Assembly: GCF_016654115.1 (NCBI RefSeq)
Contig: NZ_JAEQAZ010000045.1
Span: forward strand, 1-53,384
From: Streptomyces sp. MBT53
Lineage (GTDB): Bacteria > Actinomycetota > Actinomycetes > Streptomycetales > Streptomycetaceae
Reading direction: 5' to 3'
Length of the DNA: 53,384 nucleotides
In this document: positions 1 through 7,562 of the stretch, piece after piece
Layout: every line of letters starts with the position of its first letter
Numbering within the stretch: position 1 is the first letter of the stretch
The notes under the pieces: model-generated
The model's database searches: none
Seen by the model: the letters and a program-made list of their open reading frames with translations, nothing else
Told to the model about the DNA's origin: nothing
Position numbers and translations under genes: made by a program

Positions 1-581
1 GCCCAGGGGTGGGTGGGGGCTGTCACGACGATCAGGTGGTCGTGGGCTATCACCGTGGAGTCCAAGCCCGGTGGGACCGACAGGCCCTCCACGAAGCCCA
101 GGTCCGCCTCGTCCGCAAGGAGCTGTTCCGCGACCGTCGTGGAGTTGCCGGCCAGCAACGACACCGCCGTGTCCGGGCGTTGGGAGCGCAGGGCCAGGAG
201 CCAGCCGGGGAGCAGATACTCCGCGATGGTCATGCTCGCGGCGACCCGGAGCCGCGAGTCGCGCCGGTGCCGTAGCGCCTGCGCACCCGCGTCGAACGCG
301 GCGGCCGCCTCGACGACCCGCCGCGCCCAGTCGGTGACGAGAGCGCCCGCGTCGGTGAGGCGTGAGCCGCGCGGGGAGCGGTCCACCAGGGCCACGCCCA
401 GCTGCCGTTCCATCGAGCGGATCCGGCTGCTGGCTGCCGGCTGGGTGATGCCCAGCTCGCGCGCCGCGCCACCGAGGCTGCCGAGCCGGGCCACTGCCAG
501 CAGCAGTTCCAGCGCGCCCAGATCCGGCACCCGGTGCGCTATCGACCCTTCCCGCCCGCCATCCGTCTCGTCACTGCTCAT
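1..581 (-). CDS. LysR-family transcriptional regulator (3' end beyond window)
   Basis: The reading frame starts at ATG 581 and runs off the left edge, giving about 193 N-terminal residues. It begins MSSDETDGGREGSIAHRVPD. A LysR-type winged helix follows at about residues 20-80, including LELLLAVARLGSLGGAARELG and the recognition part ITQPAASSRIRSMERQLG. The start of the effector-binding domain (RLRVAASMTIAEYLLPGWLL) is also present. Such proteins bind DNA as tetramers and usually control a divergent neighbour. Here that is the TDT transporter 70 bp away. A 17-bp palindrome overlaps the start codon, so self-regulation is likely. The ligand cannot be inferred. Confidence 0.9.
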   Translation of the reverse strand, partial: MSSDETDGGREGSIAHRVPDLGALELLLAVARLGSLGGAARELGITQPAASSRIRSMERQLGVALVDRSPRGSRLTDAGALVTDWARRVVEAAAAFDAGAQALRHRRDSRLRVAASMTIAEYLLPGWLLALRSQRPDTAVSLLAGNSTTVAEQLLADEADLGFVEGLSVPPGLDSTVIAHDHLIVVTAPTHPW

Positions 582-595
582 AAATCCAGTTTATG
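579..595. promoter_or_regulatory. Candidate LysR operator
   Basis: CATAAA-TCCAG-TTTATG is a perfect 6-bp inverted repeat with a 5-nt spacer. It lies in the 70-bp divergent region and overlaps the lysR start codon. It has the T-N11-A form typical of LysR boxes and is AT-rich against a GC-rich background. Its role is inferred from position and symmetry. Confidence 0.5.
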
Positions 596-651
596 TCCCC
601 ATAGACACATACTCCCTGGTCGCCCGTCTCAGCCGGCGAGACGCTGGACAC

Positions 652-1776
652 ATGGTCACCGCAGTTCGTCACCTCGGACCCAACTGGTACGCGTCCGTCA
701 TGGGCACCGCCATCGTCGCCACGGCCGGCGCCGGGCTCCCCGGCCACCTCCCCGGACTGCGCACGGCCTGCACCGCCGTCTGGGCCCTCTCCCTCGCCCT
801 GCTCCTGACCCTGCTGACCGCCCGCGCCCTGCACTGGACCCACCACCGCGACCAGGCCCGCGCCCACCTCCGCGACCCGGCAATGGCCCCCTTCTACGGC
901 TGCCTCGCGATGGCCCTGCTGGCGGTGGGCGGCGGTGCCCTGGTCGTCGGGCAGGACTGGATCGGGCTGCGGGCGGCGGTCGTCCTCGACGCCGTGCTGT
1001 TCGGCGCCGGTACGGTCGTAGGGCTGGTGGCCGCCGTGGCCGTCCCGTACCTGATGGCCGTACGGCATCACGTGCACCCGTCGGAAGCGACTCCGGTGTG
1101 GCTGCTGCCCGTCGTCGCGCCGATGGTGTCCGCCGCCGTCGGGCCGCTCCTCGTGCCCCACCTGCCGGCCGGGCAGCCCCGGGAGACCCTCCTCCTCGCG
1201 TGCTTCGCGATGTTCGGGCTGAGTCTGCTGGCCACGCTCCTGATGCTCCCGCTGGTCTTCGCCCGGCTGGTCACCGGGGGGCCGTTGCCCCTCGCGCTCA
1301 CTCCGACGCTGTTCCTGGTGCTGGGCCCGCTCGGTCAATCCACGACCGCCGTCGGCAAGTTCGCGGACTTCGCCCCCGGCGTCGTGCCGGCCGCGTCCGC
1401 CCAGGCCTTCGGCCTCCTCGCCGTTCTCTACGGCGTCCCCGTCATGGGCTTCGCGCTGCTCTGGTTCGCCCTCGCCACCGCGCACGTGGTGCGCGCCCGC
1501 CGCCGGGGCATGGGTTTCGCGATGACCTGGTGGGCGTTCACCTTCCCGGTCGGCACCTGCGTCACCGGCGCCGAGTCCCTGGCCCGGCACACCGGCCTCG
1601 CCGTCTACGACGGTCTCGCGTTCGTCCTGTACGGCGTGCTCGTGGCCGCGTGGGCCACCGCCGCCGTGCATACCGCCCGGGGGCTGGTCAGCGGCGAGCT
1701 GCTCGCAGGGCCTCGGACAGCACCCGTGGCGCTTCGGTCAGTGACGGCCCGTACCACGTCAGGTGCCGACCGCTGA
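652..1776 (+). CDS. TDT-family (TehA/Mae1-like) transporter
   Basis: This 374-aa integral membrane protein has about ten hydrophobic helices and begins MVTAVRHLGPNWYASVMGTA. The N-terminal PNWYASVMGTAIVATAG and the repeated small-residue helices fit the tellurite-resistance/dicarboxylate transporter (TDT, SLAC1-like) family, which moves anions such as C4-dicarboxylates or sulfite. The frame is open well upstream, but ATG 652 is chosen because it puts the family motif at the N terminus and follows the divergent promoter region. The 3' end overlaps the convergent metal-receptor gene by 89 bp. Substrate unknown; control by the adjacent LysR protein is likely. Confidence 0.85.
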   Translation: MVTAVRHLGPNWYASVMGTAIVATAGAGLPGHLPGLRTACTAVWALSLALLLTLLTARALHWTHHRDQARAHLRDPAMAPFYGCLAMALLAVGGGALVVGQDWIGLRAAVVLDAVLFGAGTVVGLVAAVAVPYLMAVRHHVHPSEATPVWLLPVVAPMVSAAVGPLLVPHLPAGQPRETLLLACFAMFGLSLLATLLMLPLVFARLVTGGPLPLALTPTLFLVLGPLGQSTTAVGKFADFAPGVVPAASAQAFGLLAVLYGVPVMGFALLWFALATAHVVRARRRGMGFAMTWWAFTFPVGTCVTGAESLARHTGLAVYDGLAFVLYGVLVAAWATAAVHTARGLVSGELLAGPRTAPVALRSVTARTTSGADR

Positions 1777-2407
1777 CGAGTGCGCAGGGCAGGCCGGGGA
1801 AGGCCTCCGGTCCGTCGTCGGCCGTGAAGCGGTACGGCTCGTCGGGGAGGACCACCAAGTCCCTTGCGGCCGCCCGCAGTTCGGCGATCGTGGCGCGCGG
1901 GTAGCGCTCGGCGTGCGCCGCGTACGCGTGGTCGACTCCGAGGCGGGACAGTACATCGCCCGCGAAGGTGTCCCGGCCCAGCACCATCCAGGGGCGGCGC
2001 CAGACGGGGACGACGGCCGTCAAGCGGCCTTCGGGGGACGGGAGTTCGGCCCACGCCCGCTCGGCCTCCTCCAGCCAGCGCGGCCGTACGGGCGCTCCGC
2101 ACGCGTCGAGGACCCGGTCCAGTTCGCGGAACGCCTGCGGGACGTCCCGCACTTCGGTGACCAGGACCTCAACACCCGCCTCCCGCAAGGCCGTCAGGTC
2201 CGGCTCGCGGTTCTCCTCCTCGTTGGCGACCACCAGGTCGGGCGCGAGGGCGAGGATCGGATCGAGCTTCGGGTTCTTGGTGCCGCCGACGCGGGTGACG
2301 TCCAGGTCGGCCGGATGGCTGCACCAGTCGGTCGCGCCGACCAGAACTCCCGGCAGCGACACGGCAATTGCCTCCGTCAGGGAGGGTACGAGCGAGACGA
2401 CGCGCAT
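1688..2407 (-). CDS. Helical-backbone metal receptor (BtuF/cobalamin-binding-like)
   Basis: The 239-aa protein begins MRVVSLVPSLTEAIAVSLPG, the usual opening of BtuF/FepB-type periplasmic-binding folds. It contains VGATDWCSHPADL, APDLVVANEEENR and an inter-lobe helix around residues 90-115. It has no signal peptide or lipobox, and no transporter gene adjoins it, so it may be a cytoplasmic member of the superfamily rather than an importer's receptor. Its start overlaps the stop of the XRE-cupin gene by one base (TGATG), which indicates translational coupling. The ligand (cobalamin, another corrinoid or a metal chelate) is not determined by the sequence. Confidence 0.8.
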   Translation of the reverse strand: MRVVSLVPSLTEAIAVSLPGVLVGATDWCSHPADLDVTRVGGTKNPKLDPILALAPDLVVANEEENREPDLTALREAGVEVLVTEVRDVPQAFRELDRVLDACGAPVRPRWLEEAERAWAELPSPEGRLTAVVPVWRRPWMVLGRDTFAGDVLSRLGVDHAYAAHAERYPRATIAELRAAARDLVVLPDEPYRFTADDGPEAFPGLPCALVSGRHLTWYGPSLTEAPRVLSEALRAARR

Positions 2408-2970
2408 CAGCGCGGGCGGTCCTGGACCGCCTCGATGTGCTCGGCCACCGCGACCACGACGACCCGGGTGTCCGGAACGGTCGCGCGCCAGCGGTGCCGT
2501 ACCCCACCGGTCAGGTACATCGTGTCGCCGCGCACGAGCCGGTACGCGCGCCCCTCCGCCTCGATCTCGACTGCGCCGTCCGCGACGTACATCAACTCGT
2601 CGTTCCGGTGCTGGAATTCGCGTCCGGCGTCATGGTCGCCGGTGAACTCCGAGGCGTGCAGCTGGTGATGGCCCCGTACCAGCGAACGCATCCGGGGCGC
2701 CGCCGACTCGGGTTCCTCGGCGCGTACGACGTCCACACTGCACGCGGGGTCGGCGGCGGCGAGGAGTTCGACGGCCGTGGTCCGCAGGGCGTCGGCCACC
2801 TTCTCCAGGGAACTCCGGCTGGGGCGCGCCCGGTCGTTCTCGACCTGGCTCAGAAAGGGCACCGACAGACCGCTGCGCTCGGCCACGACGGCGAGCGTCA
2901 GGTCCAGCGAGCGGCGCCGCCGCCGTACGGCCGCACCCACCCGAAGGGGCTGTTCTTTGTGGTCGCCCAT
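2407..2970 (-). CDS. XRE-family regulator with C-terminal cupin domain
   Basis: This 187-aa protein has an N-terminal HTH at about residues 8-62 (VGAAVRRRRRSLDLTLAVVA, SGLSVPFLSQVENDRARPSR). A small cupin follows at about 105-180 (HRNDELMYVADGAVEIEAEG, GDTMYLTGGVRHRW). This two-domain design is common in regulators that sense small molecules. ATG 2970 follows a GGAG ribosome site. The gene is coupled to the metal-receptor gene downstream. A near-palindrome overlaps a TAGGGT -10-like element at 3040-3072, consistent with autoregulation. Confidence 0.9.
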   Translation of the reverse strand: MGDHKEQPLRVGAAVRRRRRSLDLTLAVVAERSGLSVPFLSQVENDRARPSRSSLEKVADALRTTAVELLAAADPACSVDVVRAEEPESAAPRMRSLVRGHHQLHASEFTGDHDAGREFQHRNDELMYVADGAVEIEAEGRAYRLVRGDTMYLTGGVRHRWRATVPDTRVVVVAVAEHIEAVQDRPR

Positions 2971-3359
2971 CGCTCCGGCTCCCTCCTTCGCTCGTCGGCC
3001 TGCGGCTGGTTCTGAAACTGCCTCTGATGAGTTCTCTGCACCCTACGCATGTTCGGCAAACCGTTTCATGCGCCTGTCACATCCACGTCACACAGCGTGC
3101 GATCGGACCTCACGGTTCTGGCCAGTGCGCAAGGGCCCGCCGACCCTCGATCAGCGCGAGACTTCGTCCCTACTCTTCAATGCGTGCGCGGTCGCCTGTG
3201 TTCCCGCTCACTTCTCGGGCCCGATCCCATGACTTCGTGACGCTGTGTGGTTGGCCGGATCCTTTTCGTACCGGGACAGCACGAAAGGTGGGCTTCGCCG
3301 CACGAAGGGGGGAACGCGCGGCGAAGCCCACCTCCGGGGCGGCGGCCGGGACTGTCAGG
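2971..3359. other. Intergenic region with promoter side and terminator side
   Basis: No convincing gene is seen in these 389 bp. Near the XRE-cupin gene, CGCATGTTCGG (3046-3056) and CCGTTTCATGCG (3061-3072) form an imperfect inverted repeat beside a minus-strand TAGGGT (3040-3045), a possible operator and -10 element. The other end holds the strong terminator of the betaine operon. The middle, 3080-3280, shows nothing recognisable. Confidence 0.5.
3287..3332 (-). terminator. Terminator of the betaine-type ABC operon
   Basis: A perfect 15-bp stem (3287-3301 with 3318-3332) encloses a 16-nt loop, 28 nt beyond the stop of the permease/binding-protein gene. The sequence past the stem on the minus strand begins TTTCGTG. 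It should end transcription of the two-gene operon. Confidence 0.85.
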
Positions 3360-5183
3360 TCATCCGGCCGCCTGGCTCTTCTGGTTCTTCGCGACCGGTG
3401 CCCACTGGTCGACGAGGCCCGGGTGCTGCTTCAGCCAGGTGCGGACGGCGGCCTGCTCCTGGCCCTTGCCGGACTTCTGGATCTGCGCCTCCAGACCGGT
3501 GAGCTGCGCCTCGGTCATACGGAAGTCCTTCAGCCACTTCCCGACGTCGGGGTTGTCGGCGGCGAAGCCCTTGCGGGACACCGTGTGCACGCCGTCGCCC
3601 TTGCCCCAGGCGCCCTTCGGGTCGGTGAGCTTCTTCAGCTTGTAGTCGCTGTACGCCCAGTGCGGCGACCAGAGCGTGACGACGATGGGCTGCTTCTTGG
3701 CGTACGCGCGCTTCAGCTCGGCCAGCATCGCCGGGGTGGAGCCGTCGACGACGTCGTAGGAACTCTGAAGGCCGTACTCCTTGAGGACCTTGGACTTGAG
3801 GAGGCCCATCATTCCGGCGCTGGGTTCGATGCCGGTGATCTTGCCGCCGAACTCGGAGGCGTGGGTCTTGAGGTCCGCGAGCGTGTTGACGTCCTTGACG
3901 TACGACGGGACGGTCAGCTCCAGGGACGTGGAGCCGTACCAGCTGCCGAGGTCGTCGAGCTGCTTGCCGTACTTCTTCCAGTACTCGGCGTGGGTGGTGG
4001 GCAGCCAGGCGTCGGTCTGGAAGTCGACCTGGCCGGTGGCGACGCCGGTGTAGAGCGGACCGGCCGCGTACTGGGTGGTCGTCACCTTGTAGCCGCGTTC
4101 CTCCAGGAGTTCCTTCCAGAGGAAGGTGGAGGCGATGCCTTCGTCCCAGGGGATGTAGCCGATGGTGATCTCCTTGCCCCTGCCGACGTTCGTGGCAGAG
4201 GTCGCCTTCGTGCCGGAGGCGGAGCCGAAGACGCCCAGGCCGCCGGCCACCAGGGCGAGGACGACCACGCCGATCACGGCGAACGCGGGGCGGGGGCGGT
4301 AGTTCCAGGGCTTGGCGCTCTCCGCCGTACGGGCCTTGGCGGCGGCCCTGCGGCCGAGCGGGGAGATCTGGGTGCCGAGCGCGCCGGTCATCCGGTCGAG
4401 GTAGATCGCAAGGACGACGATGCCTACGCCCGCCTCGAAGCCGAAGCCGATGTCGAGCTGGCCGATCGCCTCGTTGACGGCGCCGCCGAGGCCGCCGGTG
4501 CCGACCATGCCGGCGATGACGACCATCGACAGGCCCAGCATGATGACCTGGTTGACGCCCGCCATGATCGTCGGGAGGGCCAGGGGCAGTTGGACGCGCA
4601 GGAGCGTGTCGCGCGGTGAGGTGCCGAACGCCTCGGCCGCCTCGACGAGTTCGGCGTCGACCTGCCGTATGCCCAGTTCGGTCATGCGGACGCCGGGGGC
4701 GAGCGCGAAGATCAGGGTGGCGATGATGCCGGCTGAGGTGCCGAGCCCGAAGAAGAGGATCGCCGGGATCAGCAGCACCATCGACGGCATCGTCTGGAGC
4801 AGGTCGAGAGCGGGCCGTACGACCGCGCTGACCGTCTTGGAACGGGCCGCCCAGATGCCCAGCGGGATCGAGATCACCAGGGCGATGACGGTCGCCACCA
4901 GCACCAGGGCCAGCGTCGACATGGACCGGTCCCACAGGTCGAGCGAGTCGATCAGCAGGAACCCGGCGAAGGCCAGCACCCCCGCGACAAGACCACGCAG
5001 CCACCAGGCGAGCACCGCCAACATGCCCGCCAGAAGCAGGGGTTGGGGCGCGGTGAGCACCGCGTTGACGCCGTCGTACATCCCCTCCACGACCGTCTTG
5101 ATCGCGTCGAAGAGCCAGGACATGTGGGCGACCAGCCAGTCGACACCGGAGTCGACCCAGTCACCGAGCGGAAGCCTGGGCAT
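3360..5183 (-). CDS. Glycine betaine/choline ABC transporter, fused permease and substrate-binding protein
   Basis: The 607-aa protein joins an OpuAB-type permease (about residues 1-275) to an OpuAC-type binding domain (about 325-600). The permease has several membrane helices and the EAA-loop stretch VEAAEAFGTSPRDTLLRVQL (coupling to the ATPase). A further helix near 295-315 tethers the binding domain to the outer membrane face. The binding domain starts near EITIGYIPWDEGIASTFLWK and keeps WLPTTHAEYW and WSPHWAY, stretches typical of quaternary-amine aromatic cages. It imports compatible solutes for osmoprotection. Its start lies 23 bp inside the ATPase gene, so translation is coupled. The exact ligand is inferred from the family. 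Confidence 0.92.
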   Translation of the reverse strand: MPRLPLGDWVDSGVDWLVAHMSWLFDAIKTVVEGMYDGVNAVLTAPQPLLLAGMLAVLAWWLRGLVAGVLAFAGFLLIDSLDLWDRSMSTLALVLVATVIALVISIPLGIWAARSKTVSAVVRPALDLLQTMPSMVLLIPAILFFGLGTSAGIIATLIFALAPGVRMTELGIRQVDAELVEAAEAFGTSPRDTLLRVQLPLALPTIMAGVNQVIMLGLSMVVIAGMVGTGGLGGAVNEAIGQLDIGFGFEAGVGIVVLAIYLDRMTGALGTQISPLGRRAAAKARTAESAKPWNYRPRPAFAVIGVVVLALVAGGLGVFGSASGTKATSATNVGRGKEITIGYIPWDEGIASTFLWKELLEERGYKVTTTQYAAGPLYTGVATGQVDFQTDAWLPTTHAEYWKKYGKQLDDLGSWYGSTSLELTVPSYVKDVNTLADLKTHASEFGGKITGIEPSAGMMGLLKSKVLKEYGLQSSYDVVDGSTPAMLAELKRAYAKKQPIVVTLWSPHWAYSDYKLKKLTDPKGAWGKGDGVHTVSRKGFAADNPDVGKWLKDFRMTEAQLTGLEAQIQKSGKGQEQAAVRTWLKQHPGLVDQWAPVAKNQKSQAAG

Positions 5184-6234
5184 GCGCGGTCACCTCCTCC
5201 GGCTCGGTGGCGGCTTCCCCGCCGAGAAACGCGACCAGCCGTTCCTGCGGTACGACTCCTACGACGGCGTCGGCCGCGTCGAGCACCGCGACCGGGTGGG
5301 TGAGGCGGGCGCTGAGGGCGCACAGGTCGGTGAAGGGGGTGTCCGGCGTGGCGGTCTCGCAGTCGCAGTCGGCCTCGTGGCCGTCGACGCCGGTGTCCAT
5401 GACGGCGGACGCGGTCAGCACCCTGGAACGGTCCACATCCTGGATGAAGGAGGCGACGTAGTCGTTCGCGGGGCGCAGCAGGATGTCCTCGGCGGTGCCG
5501 GTCTGGACGATGCGGCCGTCGCGCATGACGGCGATGCGGTCGCCGAGGCGCATGGCCTCGTTGAGGTCGTGGGTGATGAAGACGATGGTCTTCTTCAACG
5601 ACTTCTGGAGTTCCAGGAGTTGGTCCTGCATGTCCCGGCGGATCAGCGGGTCGAGGGCGCTGAAGGACTCGTCCATGAGGAGCAGGTCGGCGTCGGTGGC
5701 CAACGCCCGGGCCAGGCCCACGCGTTGCTGCATTCCGCCGGACAACTCGTCGGGCCAGGAGTCCTCCCAGCCGGCCAGGCCGCACAGGGCGAGCGCCTCG
5801 CCGGCGCGGGCCTCGCGCTCGGCGCGGGGCACGCCCTGCACTTCCAGGCCGTAGGCGGCGTTCTCGCGGACGCTGCGGTGCGGGAAGAGCGCGAAGTGCT
5901 GGAAGACCATGCTGATCTTGTGGGCGCGGACCTCGCGCAGTTCGCGGTCGGTGAGCGCGGTCAGATCCTGGCCGTCGAAGAGGACGCGGCCCGCGGTGGG
6001 CTCCAGGAGTCCGTTGAGCATCCGCAGGAGGGTGGACTTGCCGGAGCCGGACAGGCCCATGACGACGAAGATCTGGCCCGGTGCGACGGAGAAGGAGGCG
6101 TCGATCACGGCGGCCGTGGTGCCGTCGGCGCGCAGTTCCTCCCGGTCGGCCCCCTTCCGGAGCCGTTCGACTGCTTGGACCGGTCGTCTGCCGAACACCT
6201 TGTGCAGGTGTTCGGCTTCTAGCCTGGCTGACAC
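5161..6234 (-). CDS. Glycine betaine/choline ABC transporter ATP-binding protein
   Basis: The 357-aa OpuAA/ProV-type ATPase has Walker A GLSGSGKST, signature ELSGGMQQRVGLARAL, Walker B LLLMDESFSALD and the H-loop FITHDLNEA. The segment QAVERLRKGADREELRADG between the first strand and Walker A is typical of this subfamily. A C-terminal stretch of about 80 residues resembles a CBS-like regulatory module (FTDLCALSARLTHPVAVLDA), which in relatives senses ionic strength. GTG 6234 is chosen for its GAGAGG site five bases upstream, although the frame is open further. It is the first gene of the importer operon. Confidence 0.92.
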   Translation of the reverse strand: MSARLEAEHLHKVFGRRPVQAVERLRKGADREELRADGTTAAVIDASFSVAPGQIFVVMGLSGSGKSTLLRMLNGLLEPTAGRVLFDGQDLTALTDRELREVRAHKISMVFQHFALFPHRSVRENAAYGLEVQGVPRAEREARAGEALALCGLAGWEDSWPDELSGGMQQRVGLARALATDADLLLMDESFSALDPLIRRDMQDQLLELQKSLKKTIVFITHDLNEAMRLGDRIAVMRDGRIVQTGTAEDILLRPANDYVASFIQDVDRSRVLTASAVMDTGVDGHEADCDCETATPDTPFTDLCALSARLTHPVAVLDAADAVVGVVPQERLVAFLGGEAATEPEEVTAHAQASAR

Positions 6235-6274
6235 GCGTACCTCTCGATCGGGGGCAGGACATGGCGGGCCACTG

Positions 6275-6292
6275 CGGTTGAATGTGCAACCG
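6275..6292. promoter_or_regulatory. Inverted repeat upstream of the betaine importer
   Basis: CGGTTG-AATGTG-CAACCG is a perfect 6-bp inverted repeat with a 6-nt spacer, starting about 40 nt before the ATPase start codon. It could be an operator or a leader hairpin. No -10/-35 pair can be fixed with confidence. Confidence 0.35.
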
Positions 6293-6350
6293 AGCCCGCT
6301 CCGAGGCCGCGCCTGCCCCTGCTCTGCGCGCGCAAACACAGAGTGGCCCA

Positions 6351-6450
6351 GCTCACCGGCCGGTCGCCCGTCCCACCGGTCGGCCGTCCGTCTCACCGGT
6401 CGGCCGCGTCCGTCTCACCGGTCGGCAGCGTTCGTCTCTCCGGGTGACAG
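6351..6450. repeat. Short tandem repeat (about 20-22 bp units) in a divergent promoter region
   Basis: Three good copies built around CGTCTCACCGGTCGGC lie at 6369-6388, 6389-6410 and 6411-6432. Degraded half-copies flank them at 6351-6368 and 6433-6450. The unit lengths are 20, 22 and 22 bp, about two helical turns each, so the ACCGGT cores face the same side. The array occupies most of the region between the betaine operon and the exonuclease gene. Confidence 0.7.
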
Positions 6451-6480
6451 GGGGAGGTGGTCGTCGGGCCGTCGTGCGGC

Positions 6481-7419
6481 ATGATGCGTGACGTGACCGG
6501 ACGACTGATGCTCCTCGACACCGCCTCGCTCTACTTCCGCGCCTACTTCGGCGTCCCGGAGTCCGTGAAGGCACCGGACGGGACGCCGGTGAACGCCGTG
6601 CGCGGGCTGCTCGAATTCATCGACCGGCTGGTCAAGGACCACCGTCCGGACCAGCTGGTCGCGTGCATGGACGCGGACTGGCGGCCCCAGTGGCGGGTCG
6701 ACCTGATCCCCACCTACAAGGCGCACCGTGTCGCCGAGGTGCGCGAGAGCGGCCCGGACGAGGAGGAGGTGCCGGACACGCTCTCCCCGCAGGTCCCGAT
6801 CATCGAGGCCGTCCTCGACGCGGTCGGCATCGCGCGCGTGGGCGTCGAGCCGTACGAGGCGGACGACGTGATCGGCACGTTCACCGCGCAGGCCAAGGGC
6901 CCGGTCGACATCGTCACCGGCGACCGCGACCTGTACCAGCTCGTCGACGACGCCCGCGGTGTCCGCGTCCTGTATCCGATCAAGGGCGTCGGCTCGCTCC
7001 AGCTCACCGATGAGGCGTTCCTGCGCGAGAAGTACGGTGTCGACGGCCGCGGTTATGTGGACCTGGCGCTGCTGCGCGGCGACCCCAGCGACGGTCTGCC
7101 GGGTGTGCCCGGCATCGGCGAGAAGACGGCGGCCAAGCTCCTCGCCGAGTTCGGTGACGTGCCCGGGATCATGGCGGCGATCGACGACCCCAAGTCCAAG
7201 CTGACCCCTTCGCAGCGCAAGCGCCTCGACGAGGCGCGGCCCTACGTCGCGGTCGCGCCCAAGGTCGTACGGGTCGCGGACGACGTACCGCTGCCGGATG
7301 TCGACCTCGCGCTGCCCCGCGCCCCGCGTGATCCGGAGTTGGTGGGCGCACTGGCGGAACGCTGGGGGCTGGGCGGATCATTGCAGCGACTGCTGACCAC
7401 ACTCGGAGCGCAAGCTTAA
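6481..7419 (+). CDS. 5'-3' exonuclease / FEN-like nuclease domain protein
   Basis: This 312-aa protein matches the stand-alone PolA 5'-nuclease domain. It has a metal-binding N terminus (MLLDTASLYFRAYFGVP), acidic clusters (YEADDVIGTFTAQ, VTGDRDLYQLVDD) and the helix-hairpin-helix stretch LPGVPGIGEKTAAKLLAEFG, which binds flap DNA. It probably trims RNA/DNA flaps in replication or repair. The start is uncertain: ATG 6481, ATG 6484 and GTG 6493 are all in frame and none has a well-spaced ribosome site. ATG 6481 is used here. The upstream tandem repeat may affect its expression. Confidence 0.88.
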   Translation: MMRDVTGRLMLLDTASLYFRAYFGVPESVKAPDGTPVNAVRGLLEFIDRLVKDHRPDQLVACMDADWRPQWRVDLIPTYKAHRVAEVRESGPDEEEVPDTLSPQVPIIEAVLDAVGIARVGVEPYEADDVIGTFTAQAKGPVDIVTGDRDLYQLVDDARGVRVLYPIKGVGSLQLTDEAFLREKYGVDGRGYVDLALLRGDPSDGLPGVPGIGEKTAAKLLAEFGDVPGIMAAIDDPKSKLTPSQRKRLDEARPYVAVAPKVVRVADDVPLPDVDLALPRAPRDPELVGALAERWGLGGSLQRLLTTLGAQA

Positions 7420-7526
7420 TTCTCGTTTTCCGTGAACGGCATTCTCGCTGGTGGGGAGTGATGTTCTGTGCGAGACGTTCATGAACCCCTCATACAGGGG
7501 GTGTTAAGTGGGGGAGAGATGCTAAC

Positions 7527-7545
7527 TTAGGTAAGCCTTAGCTAT
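7527..7545 (+). promoter_or_regulatory. Iron box (DmdR/IdeR-type operator)
   Basis: TTAGGTAAGCCTTAGCTAT matches 14 of 19 positions of the actinobacterial iron-box consensus TTAGGTTAGGCTAACCTAA. It lies 18 bp before the start of a siderophore-interacting protein. By family knowledge, iron-loaded DmdR/IdeR would bind here and repress the gene. Confidence 0.75.
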
Positions 7546-7562
7546 AGACCTGGGAGGCCGTC

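Noticed and set aside
571..1671. 366-codon minus-strand frame over the TDT transporter gene
   Set aside because: Low-complexity Gly/Glu/His/Arg sequence with no domain pattern; the sense strand encodes a convincing membrane protein.
7484..7502. CCCCT/AGGGG hairpin upstream of the iron box as a terminator
   Set aside because: Only a 5-bp stem with no U-run; too weak to call.
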